Positions 46,377 to 54,443 of a DNA stretch of 64,000 nt are shown here, one piece after another. The position numbers and the translations under genes were made by a program. Origin of the DNA: Sphingomonas sinipercae (GTDB taxonomy: Bacteria > Pseudomonadota > Alphaproteobacteria > Sphingomonadales > Sphingomonadaceae); contig NZ_CP049871.1 of the NCBI RefSeq assembly GCF_011302055.1, positions 1,632,501 through 1,696,500 of the forward strand, written 5' to 3'. Below the pieces are notes generated by a model, which had not been told where the DNA came from, ran no database searches, and saw nothing but the letters and a program-made list of their open reading frames with translations. Every line of letters begins with the position of its first letter. Position 1 is the stretch's first letter.

Positions 46377-47478
46377 GCTTGCGGGCAAAGCTGCGCAGGC
46401 AAACCTCGCTCGTCCCCAGCGGCCCGGGAGAATAACTCGCCGACTGCATGCCCAACTGGACCCGGGCGATCAGCTCGGTATCCTCCGCGTTCACCCGCCG
46501 GTTGATCCGCCAGTTGAGGTAGCGCGCCGCTTTCATCTCGCGCCGCGCGTCGGGCAGCGCATAGCTGATTTCCCGGATCACCGTCTTGGTCGGGCTCACC
46601 GGCAGGAATTGCATGAAGTCGACCTGGTCCGGATAGATGTCGAAAGCGACGTTCGGGAACAGCTTGTAATATAACCATTTGCGCCGGTGCGATGCCGGCA
46701 GGTGCTCGGCCTCCGGGAGCAGCTGCTGATAGGATCGCTCCGACGGGTTGGCGGAGGGTTGATCGACTAGGTCGCCCTCCATGCGGTCGACATGGTCCTT
46801 GGCCCCGATCCGGTAATTGCGGCCGAACAGGCGCGTCAGGCCGGGGTGACCGACGGCGATGTGGAGATGATCCGAATAATTGTCGGCGATGGTTTTCCAG
46901 TTGAGCGGCCGCTCGCGCAGGGTCACTCGCCCAATCGCGCCCAATTCCTCGAAGCGGTAGGGCGCAACTTCCGCTTCATAGGGCGCCATCATCTCGGCAA
47001 CGGACGGCGCGCCCGGTTCCAGGGTCACGAACAGGAAGCCGTGCCAACTCTCCAGCGCCAGCGGGATTAGCCCGAGCTCGCTGGTGACGAGCCCCGGATA
47101 TTCGTTCCGGTGCGGCACTCCCACCAGCCGCCCGTCACGGGCGTAGCTCCACGCGTGATAGGGGCAGGTCAGCACTTTCGCGCAGCCGCCTTCACCGTCC
47201 ACCAGGCGCGATCCGCGATGGCGGCAGACGTTGGCGAATGCCCGGACCGTTCCATCGTCGCCGCGGATGACGATCACGCTTTCGCCAAGATATTCCAGGC
47301 TGCGCCACTCGCCGTGCTGCGCGATTTCGTTGGCGTGGCAGACGACCTGGGGCGCGGCGCGCAGGAAGTTGCGCTGCTCCGCCTCAAAGAATTCCGGATC
47401 GAAATAAAGCCAGCCCGGCAAGCTGTGATCGTCGAGCGGGTCTGGCTTCGAATCGACGGATCGCAACATAGTGGCCAT
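46306..47478 (-). CDS. Rieske aromatic ring-hydroxylating dioxygenase, alpha-subunit type
   Basis: A 390-residue oxygenase with the Rieske 2Fe-2S site CRHRGSRL...CPYHAWSY (about residues 86-110) and the mononuclear iron site DNYSDHLHIAVGHPGL (Asp and two His). These proteins oxidise aromatic rings or N-methyl groups (choline and carnitine monooxygenases have the same form). No beta subunit, ferredoxin or reductase gene is near, so partner and substrate are unknown. GGACGG precedes the ATG. Confidence 0.87.
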   Translation of the reverse strand: MATMLRSVDSKPDPLDDHSLPGWLYFDPEFFEAEQRNFLRAAPQVVCHANEIAQHGEWRSLEYLGESVIVIRGDDGTVRAFANVCRHRGSRLVDGEGGCAKVLTCPYHAWSYARDGRLVGVPHRNEYPGLVTSELGLIPLALESWHGFLFVTLEPGAPSVAEMMAPYEAEVAPYRFEELGAIGRVTLRERPLNWKTIADNYSDHLHIAVGHPGLTRLFGRNYRIGAKDHVDRMEGDLVDQPSANPSERSYQQLLPEAEHLPASHRRKWLYYKLFPNVAFDIYPDQVDFMQFLPVSPTKTVIREISYALPDARREMKAARYLNWRINRRVNAEDTELIARVQLGMQSASYSPGPLGTSEVCLRSFARKLRRLVPQARLAEPPPPGWSRTAG

Positions 47479-47567
47479 GACCGTCCATACTACGGCCTGG
47501 CGGTTCGCTGCCAGCCGCCCTGCACAATCGCACCCGCAGGGTCGCGTTCATCGGCAAAAGCGCACAA

Positions 47568-48803
47568 ATGGCGACGATGTTCTGGCTTCTTGCAGCCCTG
47601 TCCCTGTCGGCCACCCAGCCTTCCGTCACGCCGCTTTCCCGGACCGAGGCCTTGCAGCAGGACGCCAATCAATATGCGCTCCAGCACCAGATCAACGCCG
47701 AAGAAGCGCTGCGCCGGCTCCGCGCCCAGCAACGGACCGTCCCGGCGACGGAAGCAATCGCCCGGGAATTCGCCGCGCGCCTCGCCGGCATCGCTATCGA
47801 GCATTCGCCGGAATACCAGATTGTCGTTCTGCTTACTGGCAGCGAGCGTGTCGCCGACCGTAGCGCGGAAGGCGTCCCGATTACGTTCCGCACTGGTGCC
47901 CGAGCGACTCGCGACCAGGCGCTGTGGGCGCTTCGCCGCCACCTGATCGACCTGCGCCGCGAGCTGCCGGGAGCGCGAGGTGCCGGCTACGACCAGCGCA
48001 CGGGTGAAATTGTCCTGCTGATCCGCCGCGCCGATGCGCAGACGTTCGGCGTTGTCGCCATCCAGCATTACGCGCAGCAACTTGGCGGAGTGCCGGTACG
48101 GGTCGAGATCAACGATATCCCCGAAACCAATCTGCGCGCGGAAGGCGGCGGTAGGCTGGAAGGACCGCTTCCCAACGGCAAGCGCGGCCTTTGCACCGCC
48201 GGCTTTGCCGTGACCGACGGTCAGCGCGACGCGATTGCCACCGCCGCGCACTGCCCGGACGAGATGGCGTACCGCGACTCGGCGGGGGCGCTGCACCCGT
48301 TGCCGTTCCTAGGCCAATGGGGGCTTGGCTATCACGACGTGCAGATCAACCTTTCGCCCGAACCGCTCGCACCACGATTCTATTCCGACCGCCGCGCCGG
48401 TGCGCTTCGTCCGCTCGAAAGCTGGCGCAACCTTGCCGAAATCCGCGCCGGCGATTTCGTCTGCCATTGGGGCGAGACGTCGGGATACAGCTGCGGCGAG
48501 GTGCAATTGACCGATTATGCGCCCCCCGGCGCGCTGTGCGGCGGCCCATGCACGCCGATGTGGGTCACCGTCGCCGGCGGGGCGTGTCGGCCCGGCGACA
48601 GCGGCGGGCCCGTCTTCGTTGGAACCATCGCCGTCGGGATAATGAAGGGCGCCAATCGCCTGCCGGCGTCGAAGGACCAGCCCGAGGGGCGGTGTAACTT
48701 CTATTATTTCATGTCGACCGACTTGCTTCCGCCGCCGTGGCGTCTGCTCCATTCCGGCGGCTCAGTCGTGGGCTTACATTCGTCGCCAAAGTCCCCTATG
48801 TAA
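47568..48803 (+). CDS. Secreted chymotrypsin-fold serine protease with N-terminal pro-region
   Basis: A 411-residue protein. A hydrophobic leader (residues 4-15) is followed by about 180 residues of helical and mixed sequence that look like a pro-region, then a protease domain with His228 in ATAAHC, Asp257 in YHDVQI and Ser345 in GDSGGPVF, the S1 catalytic triad. Cys pairs (C209/C229 and others) are placed for disulfides. The pattern is that of bacterial lytic-type or streptogrisin-type proteases, but spacing is unusual and no close subfamily is recognised. Confidence 0.78.
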   Translation: MATMFWLLAALSLSATQPSVTPLSRTEALQQDANQYALQHQINAEEALRRLRAQQRTVPATEAIAREFAARLAGIAIEHSPEYQIVVLLTGSERVADRSAEGVPITFRTGARATRDQALWALRRHLIDLRRELPGARGAGYDQRTGEIVLLIRRADAQTFGVVAIQHYAQQLGGVPVRVEINDIPETNLRAEGGGRLEGPLPNGKRGLCTAGFAVTDGQRDAIATAAHCPDEMAYRDSAGALHPLPFLGQWGLGYHDVQINLSPEPLAPRFYSDRRAGALRPLESWRNLAEIRAGDFVCHWGETSGYSCGEVQLTDYAPPGALCGGPCTPMWVTVAGGACRPGDSGGPVFVGTIAVGIMKGANRLPASKDQPEGRCNFYYFMSTDLLPPPWRLLHSGGSVVGLHSSPKSPM

Positions 48804-48884
48804 GCGCTGCTACTAGTCGCAACTGATGGTCTTCTGGCGCTTTGCGGCTCCGCATTCCTTCTGCTTCGCTACTCCTAGCGCAAG

Positions 48885-48903
48885 GCGGTCCACGCTGGAC
48901 CGC
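48885..48903 (+). promoter_or_regulatory. Hairpin in the cold-shock gene leader
   Basis: A perfect 8-bp stem (GCGGTCCA/TGGACCGC) with a CGC loop, ending nine bases before the AAGGA ribosome binding site of the csp gene. It may tune translation with temperature or be a leftover terminator of the upstream gene. Confidence 0.45.
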
Positions 48904-48924
48904 GACACTGCAAAGGAATGAACT

Positions 48925-49131
48925 ATGCCAATCGGCACCGTTAAGTTTTTCAACGAAACCAAGGGCTACGGCTTCATCGCTCCGGAAGACGGCGGCAACG
49001 ACGCCTTCGTCCACATCTCGGCCGTGGAACGTGCCGGCCTGCGCACGCTGCAGCAGGATCAGCGCATCAGCTACGATCTTGAGGAAGACCGTCGCGGCAA
49101 GATGGCCGCCGTCAACATTCAGGCAGCCTAA
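48925..49131 (+). CDS. Cold-shock protein (CspA family)
   Basis: A 68-residue OB-fold RNA chaperone. RNP1 is KGYGFIAPEDG and RNP2 is DAFVHISAV, with MPIGTVKFFNETKGYGF at the start, as in all CspA-type proteins. AAGGA lies before the ATG. It probably binds single-stranded RNA to prevent structure in the cold. The 121-base upstream region holds a strong hairpin. A 66-residue unknown gene follows after 64 bases. Confidence 0.93.
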   Translation: MPIGTVKFFNETKGYGFIAPEDGGNDAFVHISAVERAGLRTLQQDQRISYDLEEDRRGKMAAVNIQAA

Positions 49132-49146
49132 CAGCGACCCTGTTTT

Positions 49147-49176
49147 TCCGGCCGGGGGCGAAAGCTTCCGGCCGGA
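49147..49176 (+). terminator. Hairpin after the cold-shock gene
   Basis: An 8-bp stem (TCCGGCCG/CGGCCGGA) with a 14-base loop, 15 bases after the stop. It has no T-run after it on the plus strand, so it may only partly stop transcription before the next gene. Confidence 0.45.
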
Positions 49177-49195
49177 CTCATTCAAGGAGAGTGCG

Positions 49196-49396
49196 TTGAA
49201 CGATCTGCAAACCTACGAAAGCCGCGCTGCGCAGGCTCGAAGCGAAGCCGAAGAAGCGAAGCTGGATAACGTCCGCGACCGCTGTTTGCGCGCCGCCGAT
49301 GCGTGGGAGCAGATGGCCGAGCGCGTTCGCCGTACCGATCAATTCCGCGCCACCCTCGCCGCCGACAAAGCACGCGCCGCCGGCCTGGCCGAATAG
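49196..49396 (+). CDS. Small charged helical protein, unknown function
   Basis: A 66-residue protein, mostly helix-forming and rich in Ala, Arg and Glu (ESRAAQARSEAEEAKLDNVRD), with Cys and Trp near the centre. The start is a TTG with AAGGAGAG five bases upstream, which is strong support. No family is recognised. It may be read with the cold-shock gene. Confidence 0.65.
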   Translation: MNDLQTYESRAAQARSEAEEAKLDNVRDRCLRAADAWEQMAERVRRTDQFRATLAADKARAAGLAE

Positions 49397-49414
49397 GTCT
49401 CACCGTTTCGCGCC

Positions 49415-49612
49415 CTAGTCCACTGCCGGCTCCTCTTTCGCCGGGCCTGCCCGCTTCTTGAACTTCGACTTCAGGTCGGCACGAAGCGACCCGCTGCCAA
49501 GATGCTCGTCGACCGACGAATGCCCTTCCCGGCGCAGCTTCGCACGAAGCTCCTCAAGGCTCTGGCACTCCGGCGCGAGTTCATAGGCGCGCTGGACGGT
49601 TCCGGGTTCCAT
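49415..49612 (-). CDS. Small conserved-looking hydrophilic protein, unknown function
   Basis: A 65-residue protein with one short helix region (ELAPECQSLEELRAKLRREGHSSV) and a Lys/Arg-rich tail. AGGAG lies seven bases before the ATG at 49612, which favours this start over one 12 codons upstream. No family is recognised. It sits convergent with the 66-residue gene. Confidence 0.6.
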   Translation of the reverse strand: MEPGTVQRAYELAPECQSLEELRAKLRREGHSSVDEHLGSGSLRADLKSKFKKRAGPAKEEPAVD

Positions 49613-49704
49613 GACTTCTCCTGATCGATGATCTTTGCTTGTGCCCATTATGTCAGGGCCGGGAAAGATTGCGAACGGATGTTTTGTTTCGGCCCGCAGT
49701 CGGG

Positions 49705-51108
49705 TTAGCCGGTCCGCCGCTGCACCTGCCCGTTGACGACCAGCTCGCCCAGAATGCGCGCGCTGTAGAGCCCCACATTCCCATCGATTACGTTTCGGCC
49801 GACGAACCGCCCCCGCGGGTAGCTTTGCTTGGGCGAGGTTTGTGACATCGTGCAATCGGCGAAGGTGACTACATTGGTGGTGTAGGGCAGCACTGCGCGG
49901 TCGGTCAGCTCGAACCGACAGCGATTGAACAATACATTGGGATTGCCCGGCAGGTCGGCGATCGTCGACGATCCACCCGGATTATAAACCACCCCGGTCG
50001 GACTGAGCGCCGGATCGTCGTGAAAGGTGCAGTCGTGGAACTGTGCTGCGCGCTGCGGGTCGGCGTCGCCCCATGCGTGCACGATCGAGCCGACGAAGGC
50101 GCAGTTGGAAAATCGAAAACTCGGCTTCCTCGGCCACACCGCATAGCTGGTGGTGCCGATGAAGCGGCAGCGCTCAAACACCGCGCCCTCGGACCGACCG
50201 CTGTCAGCCACCATGCCGACACCCTTGTTGTTGACGAATTCGCAGTCCGCGAAGCGCAGGTTGCGCACCGTCTTGCCGCCTTCAGCCTCGATATCGACCC
50301 CCGCGCCCGGCGCGCTCGCTATCCCAGCCTTACCGGTGTGATTGAACTTGCAGCGCACAAACACATAGCCGCGACCGCCAACGACGCTGCACCCTTGGCG
50401 CCCATTATATTCGCTGCGAACGTCCTCGATCAGGCCGCTCCCCAGTCGCGCCGGGTCACCGTCCAGCATGATGCCGTCGAGCGGGTGATGGTGCACGTAG
50501 ACGCGGGCGATGCGCTCGGCTCCACGATTGTCGGATAGCTTGATCCCGCTCGCCGGGATCTGCCAGCCGGTATCACCATATTGCCCACCGACCTGGAGCG
50601 CCGCGAGATTGCCGTCGAGTTCGAGGTCGCTGATTTCGACGGGACCCGTGCAGCGTTCGACGAGGATCATCGCCTCGTAAGGGGAAGCGAGTTCCCCGCC
50701 TTTCAAATAGGGCATCGGGTGCCTGGTCGGTCGTCCGGCGGGGCTGAACGTGCCGAACCGCAACCCCGGGGCACAGCGAAGGCGCGCACCGTTCCCGCGG
50801 ATTGTTAGCGGGCGACTGCAGCGGGCGAATTGCATCACCGCAGCGGGCGCGAAAGCGTAGCCTGCTCGGCCACCGGGGACGTGCCCGCCGACGAGATATG
50901 TCGTCTTGCGCAGCCGAACCTCGCCGCCGCCTTGGCGATTGACGAACGACGCCATCCGAGCGAACGCCGCGCTGTCGTTGGTTCGGCCGTCGCCGCGGGC
51001 GCCGAACTGCTCCGGTGTGACGACTATCCCTGCCGCAATGGCAGGCGCGGACGTCGCGACAATTGCCACCGCGCCGCCACCTACCAGCTCTCGTCTGCTC
51101 AATTTCAT
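49705..51108 (-). CDS. Tat-exported right-handed beta-helix protein (pectate-lyase superfamily)
   Basis: A 467-residue protein. The N-terminus has a twin-arginine signal (MKLSRRELVGGGAVAIVATSA). The body begins with QFGARGDGRTNDSAAFARM, the usual start of pectate-lyase-like beta-helices, and continues with repeats rich in Gly, Asn, Cys and Arg (RFADCEFVNN, FSNCAFVG, FHDCTFHDD), giving parallel helix coils. It may bind or cut a polysaccharide; the target is unknown. AGGAA lies seven bases before this ATG. Confidence 0.8.
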   Translation of the reverse strand: MKLSRRELVGGGAVAIVATSAPAIAAGIVVTPEQFGARGDGRTNDSAAFARMASFVNRQGGGEVRLRKTTYLVGGHVPGGRAGYAFAPAAVMQFARCSRPLTIRGNGARLRCAPGLRFGTFSPAGRPTRHPMPYLKGGELASPYEAMILVERCTGPVEISDLELDGNLAALQVGGQYGDTGWQIPASGIKLSDNRGAERIARVYVHHHPLDGIMLDGDPARLGSGLIEDVRSEYNGRQGCSVVGGRGYVFVRCKFNHTGKAGIASAPGAGVDIEAEGGKTVRNLRFADCEFVNNKGVGMVADSGRSEGAVFERCRFIGTTSYAVWPRKPSFRFSNCAFVGSIVHAWGDADPQRAAQFHDCTFHDDPALSPTGVVYNPGGSSTIADLPGNPNVLFNRCRFELTDRAVLPYTTNVVTFADCTMSQTSPKQSYPRGRFVGRNVIDGNVGLYSARILGELVVNGQVQRRTG

Positions 51109-51152
51109 CGGCATTTCCTGTCGCAAACCGGATGAACCTGCGCTGGAGCCGC

Positions 51153-51668
51153 TCAGAAGTTGAGAAACAGCAGCAGCTTTACGTCGACGGCCACGCCGGC
51201 TGTCCGGCGTTTCCTGATGAAATCCCCAATGTCCTCGCGCGCGACGAGGTGCACCTCGATATCTTCATGCTCGTTGCCCCCGCCCTCGCCGCAGCGGGAA
51301 ACGCCGTGCGCGCGCACCAGCGTGAAATGCTCGGCGACCATGCCCGGCGAACTTTGGAACTGGCCGAGCAACTCGATCCGCTCGGCGGTGAAGCCGGTTT
51401 CTTCTTCCAGCTCCTTGACCGCCGTGCTCTCGACCGTCGCGTCCGCCTCTTCATCGCCAACCAGCCCGGCGGGAAGCTCGAGGCAGCGCCGGCCGACCGG
51501 CACCCGGTATTGCTCGATCAAGATGACCTTGTCGTCATGCTCGGCGAGGACGACGACGGCATCGGTGCTGCCGGTGCGCGACACGAACTCCCAACGGCCG
51601 CGCCGTTGCACGCTGATATATTTTCCCGCCCATTCGGTCTCCAGCGGCGCGTCGACGTCGTGAGTCAT
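51153..51668 (-). CDS. NUDIX hydrolase, ADP-ribose pyrophosphatase-like
   Basis: A 171-residue NUDIX enzyme. The box runs from GLVGDEEADATVESTAVKELEEETGF; Lys replaces the usual Arg in REL, a mild change. The LPAG before the box and the short length fit ADP-ribose or similar nucleotide-sugar pyrophosphatases. The ATG overlaps the stop of the TPM gene (ATGA), so it belongs to the lemA-TPM-TPM-NUDIX run. Confidence 0.88.
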   Translation of the reverse strand: MTHDVDAPLETEWAGKYISVQRRGRWEFVSRTGSTDAVVVLAEHDDKVILIEQYRVPVGRRCLELPAGLVGDEEADATVESTAVKELEEETGFTAERIELLGQFQSSPGMVAEHFTLVRAHGVSRCGEGGGNEHEDIEVHLVAREDIGDFIRKRRTAGVAVDVKLLLFLNF

Positions 51669-52339
51669 AGTTCGATGAGCTTGTCGGGTATCTCGTTGGT
51701 GTCATCGGTGGATCGGGGGAAGTGCTGGGCAAGCACTGCACCGACTTCGCTGATCGCAGCAACAATGCCATCGCCGGGACGGCCCGCCTTTACCTGCTCG
51801 ATCAACGCAGCCATTGCTTCACCCCACGTTTCCGGCGTCGTCACCTGAAGGATCGCTTCGTCGGCAACGATCTCGGCTCGGCGCTCGGCCATAGACAGGT
51901 AGATGAGGATACCGGTGCGGCCGACGGTGCGGCGCTCGGCGGCGGCTTTGAACACCGCAATGGCGCGGCGCCGGACCCGCCGCGATTTTGTCGCCCGCGG
52001 AGTCAGCACCAGCCTCAGCGGCAGATATTTCAAGACCACCAGCACCGCGGTGAACTTCAGCAGGGCGAGCACCAGCAGGATCGTCAGCAGCTCGCGAAGG
52101 CTTGGCTCTGGGCGCCACGAACCGAGCAGCAAGTCGCTCCACCAAACCAGCGAGGCGGGCCAAATCGCCGCCCAGGCAAGCACCGCGAAAAGCACCAGCG
52201 CCGCCCAGTGAAGCGCCACGTCGTGATAGGAATCGCTGATCGGCGTGGCGACGGCGACAATCTCGCCGTTGCTCTGCGCTTCGGCCTGCGCGATCGCGGC
52301 GCTGACCTTCGCGTGGTCGTCTGCGGTCAGTCCCTGCAT
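51665..52339 (-). CDS. TPM domain membrane protein
   Basis: A 224-residue protein. Residues 1-40 and 120-220 carry a TPM-type domain (AIAQAEAQSNGEIVAV, and VGRTGILIYLSMAERRAEIVADEAI), split by two transmembrane segments (about 46-70 and 84-105). TPM domains are found in YgcG and in photosystem-II repair phosphatases; role here unknown. The ATG overlaps the stop of the upstream TPM gene (TGATG), and its own stop overlaps the NUDIX start. Confidence 0.82.
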   Translation of the reverse strand: MQGLTADDHAKVSAAIAQAEAQSNGEIVAVATPISDSYHDVALHWAALVLFAVLAWAAIWPASLVWWSDLLLGSWRPEPSLRELLTILLVLALLKFTAVLVVLKYLPLRLVLTPRATKSRRVRRRAIAVFKAAAERRTVGRTGILIYLSMAERRAEIVADEAILQVTTPETWGEAMAALIEQVKAGRPGDGIVAAISEVGAVLAQHFPRSTDDTNEIPDKLIEL

Positions 52340-53211
52340 CACCAACTTCCGCTCGCGCCGCCACCGCCCGACGAACCGCCGCCAAACCCGCCAAAGCCGC
52401 CCCCGCCGCCGAAACCACCACCGAAGCCGCCCCCGCCGAAGCCTCCGCCCCGGCCGCCGTGGCGACTGGATCCGCGGCTCAGCTCATTCAGACCCCAGAG
52501 CACCACCCAGGGACTGATACCACCGCGACGCGAGCGATACCGCTGCCCGCGCGCCCGCCGGCTCAGCGACCCGATGATCGAAAAGAAGATGAACATGATG
52601 ATGAGGACGGGAATGAGCCCAGCACCGCCGACATCGGCCTGTTGAGCCTTCCGCTGCTCCTCAAGCTCCTGCTGCTGCGCTTGGGTAATAGTCTGCTGTG
52701 CCTTGGCTGGCGAAAGTGACATCTGGCGGATGACCTCGTCCGCGCCAGCAACGATGCCCCCGGCCATGTCATTCGCGCGGAACCGCGGCAGAATGGTGCC
52801 ACGGATGATGCGCCCGTTGAGGATGTCCGGCAGGAAGCCTTCCGCGCCGTAGCCCGTCTCGATGCGCACCTTCCGCTCGTTCGGTGCCACAAGGAGGAGC
52901 ACGCCGTCGTCCCGTTCCTTGTTTCCGATCCCCCATGCCCGGAAGAGCCGAGTGGCATAATCTTCGATCTCCAGCCCATCCAGGCTGCGCACGGTCACAA
53001 TTACGACAGCGCGCTGACTCTGCGCGAGTAGCGCATTTGCCTTCGCGTTCAGCTCAGCCTCCTGCTGCGGCGAGAGCAGGTTGGCCTCGTCGAGCACCGC
53101 AGTCGTCGGTTTCGCCGGAAAATTTTGCGCCGCGGCCGGCGCGGCGAACAGCAGCGCCAGCGTCAATGCGAACGCGGCAAGGCCATCCCATACTGATCCT
53201 CGGATTGCCAA
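52339..53211 (-). CDS. TPM domain protein with Gly-rich C-terminal tail (YgcG family)
   Basis: A secreted, membrane-anchored protein. After a signal peptide (LTLALLFAAPAAAQ) comes the TPM domain (TTAVLDEANLLSPQQEAELN, the YATRLFRAWGIGNKERDDGVLLLV motif), a linker rich in Gln and Glu, one transmembrane segment (VLIIMFIFFSIIG) and a tail that is nearly all Gly, Phe and Ser. The TTG at 53211 (290 residues) is the best start: GAGGAG lies upstream, and a longer form to 53274 overlaps lemA. The start lies within a repeat-like sequence. Confidence 0.82.
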   Translation of the reverse strand: MAIRGSVWDGLAAFALTLALLFAAPAAAQNFPAKPTTAVLDEANLLSPQQEAELNAKANALLAQSQRAVVIVTVRSLDGLEIEDYATRLFRAWGIGNKERDDGVLLLVAPNERKVRIETGYGAEGFLPDILNGRIIRGTILPRFRANDMAGGIVAGADEVIRQMSLSPAKAQQTITQAQQQELEEQRKAQQADVGGAGLIPVLIIMFIFFSIIGSLSRRARGQRYRSRRGGISPWVVLWGLNELSRGSSRHGGRGGGFGGGGFGGGFGGGGGFGGFGGGSSGGGGASGSW

Positions 53212-53236
53212 GCCGCTGCGCTCCTCGCGATGACGG
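53195..53236. repeat. Dispersed-repeat-like sequence at the TPM gene start
   Basis: This stretch (GGATTGCC...CTCCTCGCGATGACGG) has the form of the GGATTGC...GCGATGACG repeats common in sphingomonad intergenic DNA. Only one copy is in the window, so the call rests on general recognition. Confidence 0.4.
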
Positions 53237-53239
53237 ATG

Positions 53240-53842
53240 TCAGCCGCCCGTGTTGAAATCGACCTTCGGCGCATCCTGCGCGCCGGCCTCGGCCTCGAAC
53301 GGCACTTTCGGCTTGGCGCCGTAGAAGATTTTGGCGCCGATCGCGTCGGGGAAGGTGCGGATGCGCGTGTTATACTGGCGCACCGCTTCGTTGTAATCGC
53401 GGCGCTGGGTGCGGATTCGGTTCTCGGTCCCTTCCAGCGCGACCATCAGGTCGCCGAAGCGCTGCTGGCTCTGGAGCTGCGGATAGCGTTCCATGATGAC
53501 GGTGCCTAGCAGGCTGCGCGCGCCCGAAAGGCTGGCCTGCGCATCGTTGAACCGCTTCACCGCCGCCGGATCGCTCAGCTGCGCCGGAGTCAGCGTCGCC
53601 GACGTCGCGCGGCTCCTTGCTTCGGTCACCTGAGTCAGGATCTTCTCTTCGCTGCCAGCTGCGCCCTTCACCGTTTCGACGAGGTTGCCGATGACGTCGT
53701 TGCGGCGCTGATATTCGGCCTGGAGGTTGGCGAATTCTGCGTTCACCTGCTCCTCGGCGGTCGGAATGCTGTTGATGCCGCAACCGGCGAGCGAGAATGC
53801 GGCAAGCGGTGCAAGCAGCCCAAAACGGCGCAATACGGTCAT
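53240..53842 (-). CDS. lemA: LemA family lipoprotein
   Basis: A 200-residue LemA protein: a lipobox (FSLAGC, Cys about residue 20) and a long helical bundle with VNAEFANLQAEYQRRNDVIGNLVETVKG and TENRIRTQRRDYNEAVRQYNTRIRTFP, the LemA signature. It would be an envelope lipoprotein of unknown role. The ATG at 53842 has GGGGA upstream. The two TPM genes and the NUDIX gene follow, an arrangement of lemA with TPM genes that is common in bacteria. Confidence 0.88.
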   Translation of the reverse strand: MTVLRRFGLLAPLAAFSLAGCGINSIPTAEEQVNAEFANLQAEYQRRNDVIGNLVETVKGAAGSEEKILTQVTEARSRATSATLTPAQLSDPAAVKRFNDAQASLSGARSLLGTVIMERYPQLQSQQRFGDLMVALEGTENRIRTQRRDYNEAVRQYNTRIRTFPDAIGAKIFYGAKPKVPFEAEAGAQDAPKVDFNTGG

Positions 53843-53949
53843 CGAAAGGTCCCCTCGTTGGTATCGCAAAGGTAATGATCGCGGTCGCGGCTTACAATTG
53901 GCTACCGCTGGGATAAGTTCCGGCCTGGAAGCGAGCGGGGGAGGCAGCG

Positions 53950-54375
53950 ATGCTGAGGGGATTTCGGGACTTTATCGCACGGGGCAACGTCCTTGACCTT
54001 GCCGTTGCCGTGATCATCGGCGCCGCCTTCGCGACGATTGCCGGAAGCCTGACGGAAGACATCATCATGCCGATAATCGGCGCCCTGTTCGGCGGCCTCG
54101 ATTTCTCCAGCCACTTCGTCATGCTCGGCCCGGTGCCGGACGGTTATGCCGGCAGCCTGACCGATTACGCGGCGCTCAAGAAAGCCGGCGCACCCGTGCT
54201 TGGATGGGGCCAGTTCCTGACCGTGGTCGTCAATTTCCTGATCCTGGCCTTCATCGTCTTCCTGATCGTGCGCTGGGCCGAGCGGTTGATGCGGCGCGAG
54301 CCGGCTGCCGCAGCCGGACCGACGGAGATTGAGCTGCTCGCGGAAATTCGCGACGAGCTTCGTCTGCGCAAATAG
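53950..54375 (+). CDS. mscL: Large-conductance mechanosensitive channel
   Basis: A pressure-relief channel that opens on osmotic downshock. The 141-residue protein starts with LRGFRDFIARGNVLDLAVAVIIGAAF (first transmembrane helix with the tight pore glycines and alanines), has the periplasmic loop, the second helix FLTVVVNFLILAFIVFLIV and a cytoplasmic charged helix. Length is standard. Divergent from lemA. It is followed by the convergent tmRNA. Confidence 0.94.
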   Translation: MLRGFRDFIARGNVLDLAVAVIIGAAFATIAGSLTEDIIMPIIGALFGGLDFSSHFVMLGPVPDGYAGSLTDYAALKKAGAPVLGWGQFLTVVVNFLILAFIVFLIVRWAERLMRREPAAAAGPTEIELLAEIRDELRLRK

Positions 54376-54382
54376 GAAAAGT

Positions 54383-54411
54383 GGAGGGGCTTCTGTTGCC
54401 CGGCGCCCTCC
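54383..54411 (-). terminator. Hairpin A: probable ssrA terminator
   Basis: On the minus strand GGAGGGC pairs with GCCCCTCC around the loop GCCGGGCAACAGAA, followed by ACTTTTCC. The loop is the same as in hairpin B just upstream. It could also end mscL transcription from the other side. Confidence 0.6.
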
Positions 54412-54443
54412 AAACCGCTGGATTCCCCTTCTGTTGCCCGGCG
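54390..54443. repeat. Direct repeat of 16 bases in paired hairpins
   Basis: CTTCTGTTGCCCGGCG occurs at 54390-54405 and at 54428-54443, 38 bases apart. Each copy forms the loop and one arm of a hairpin (A at 54383-54411, B at 54420-54449) whose stems differ in sequence but still pair. Confidence 0.75.
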
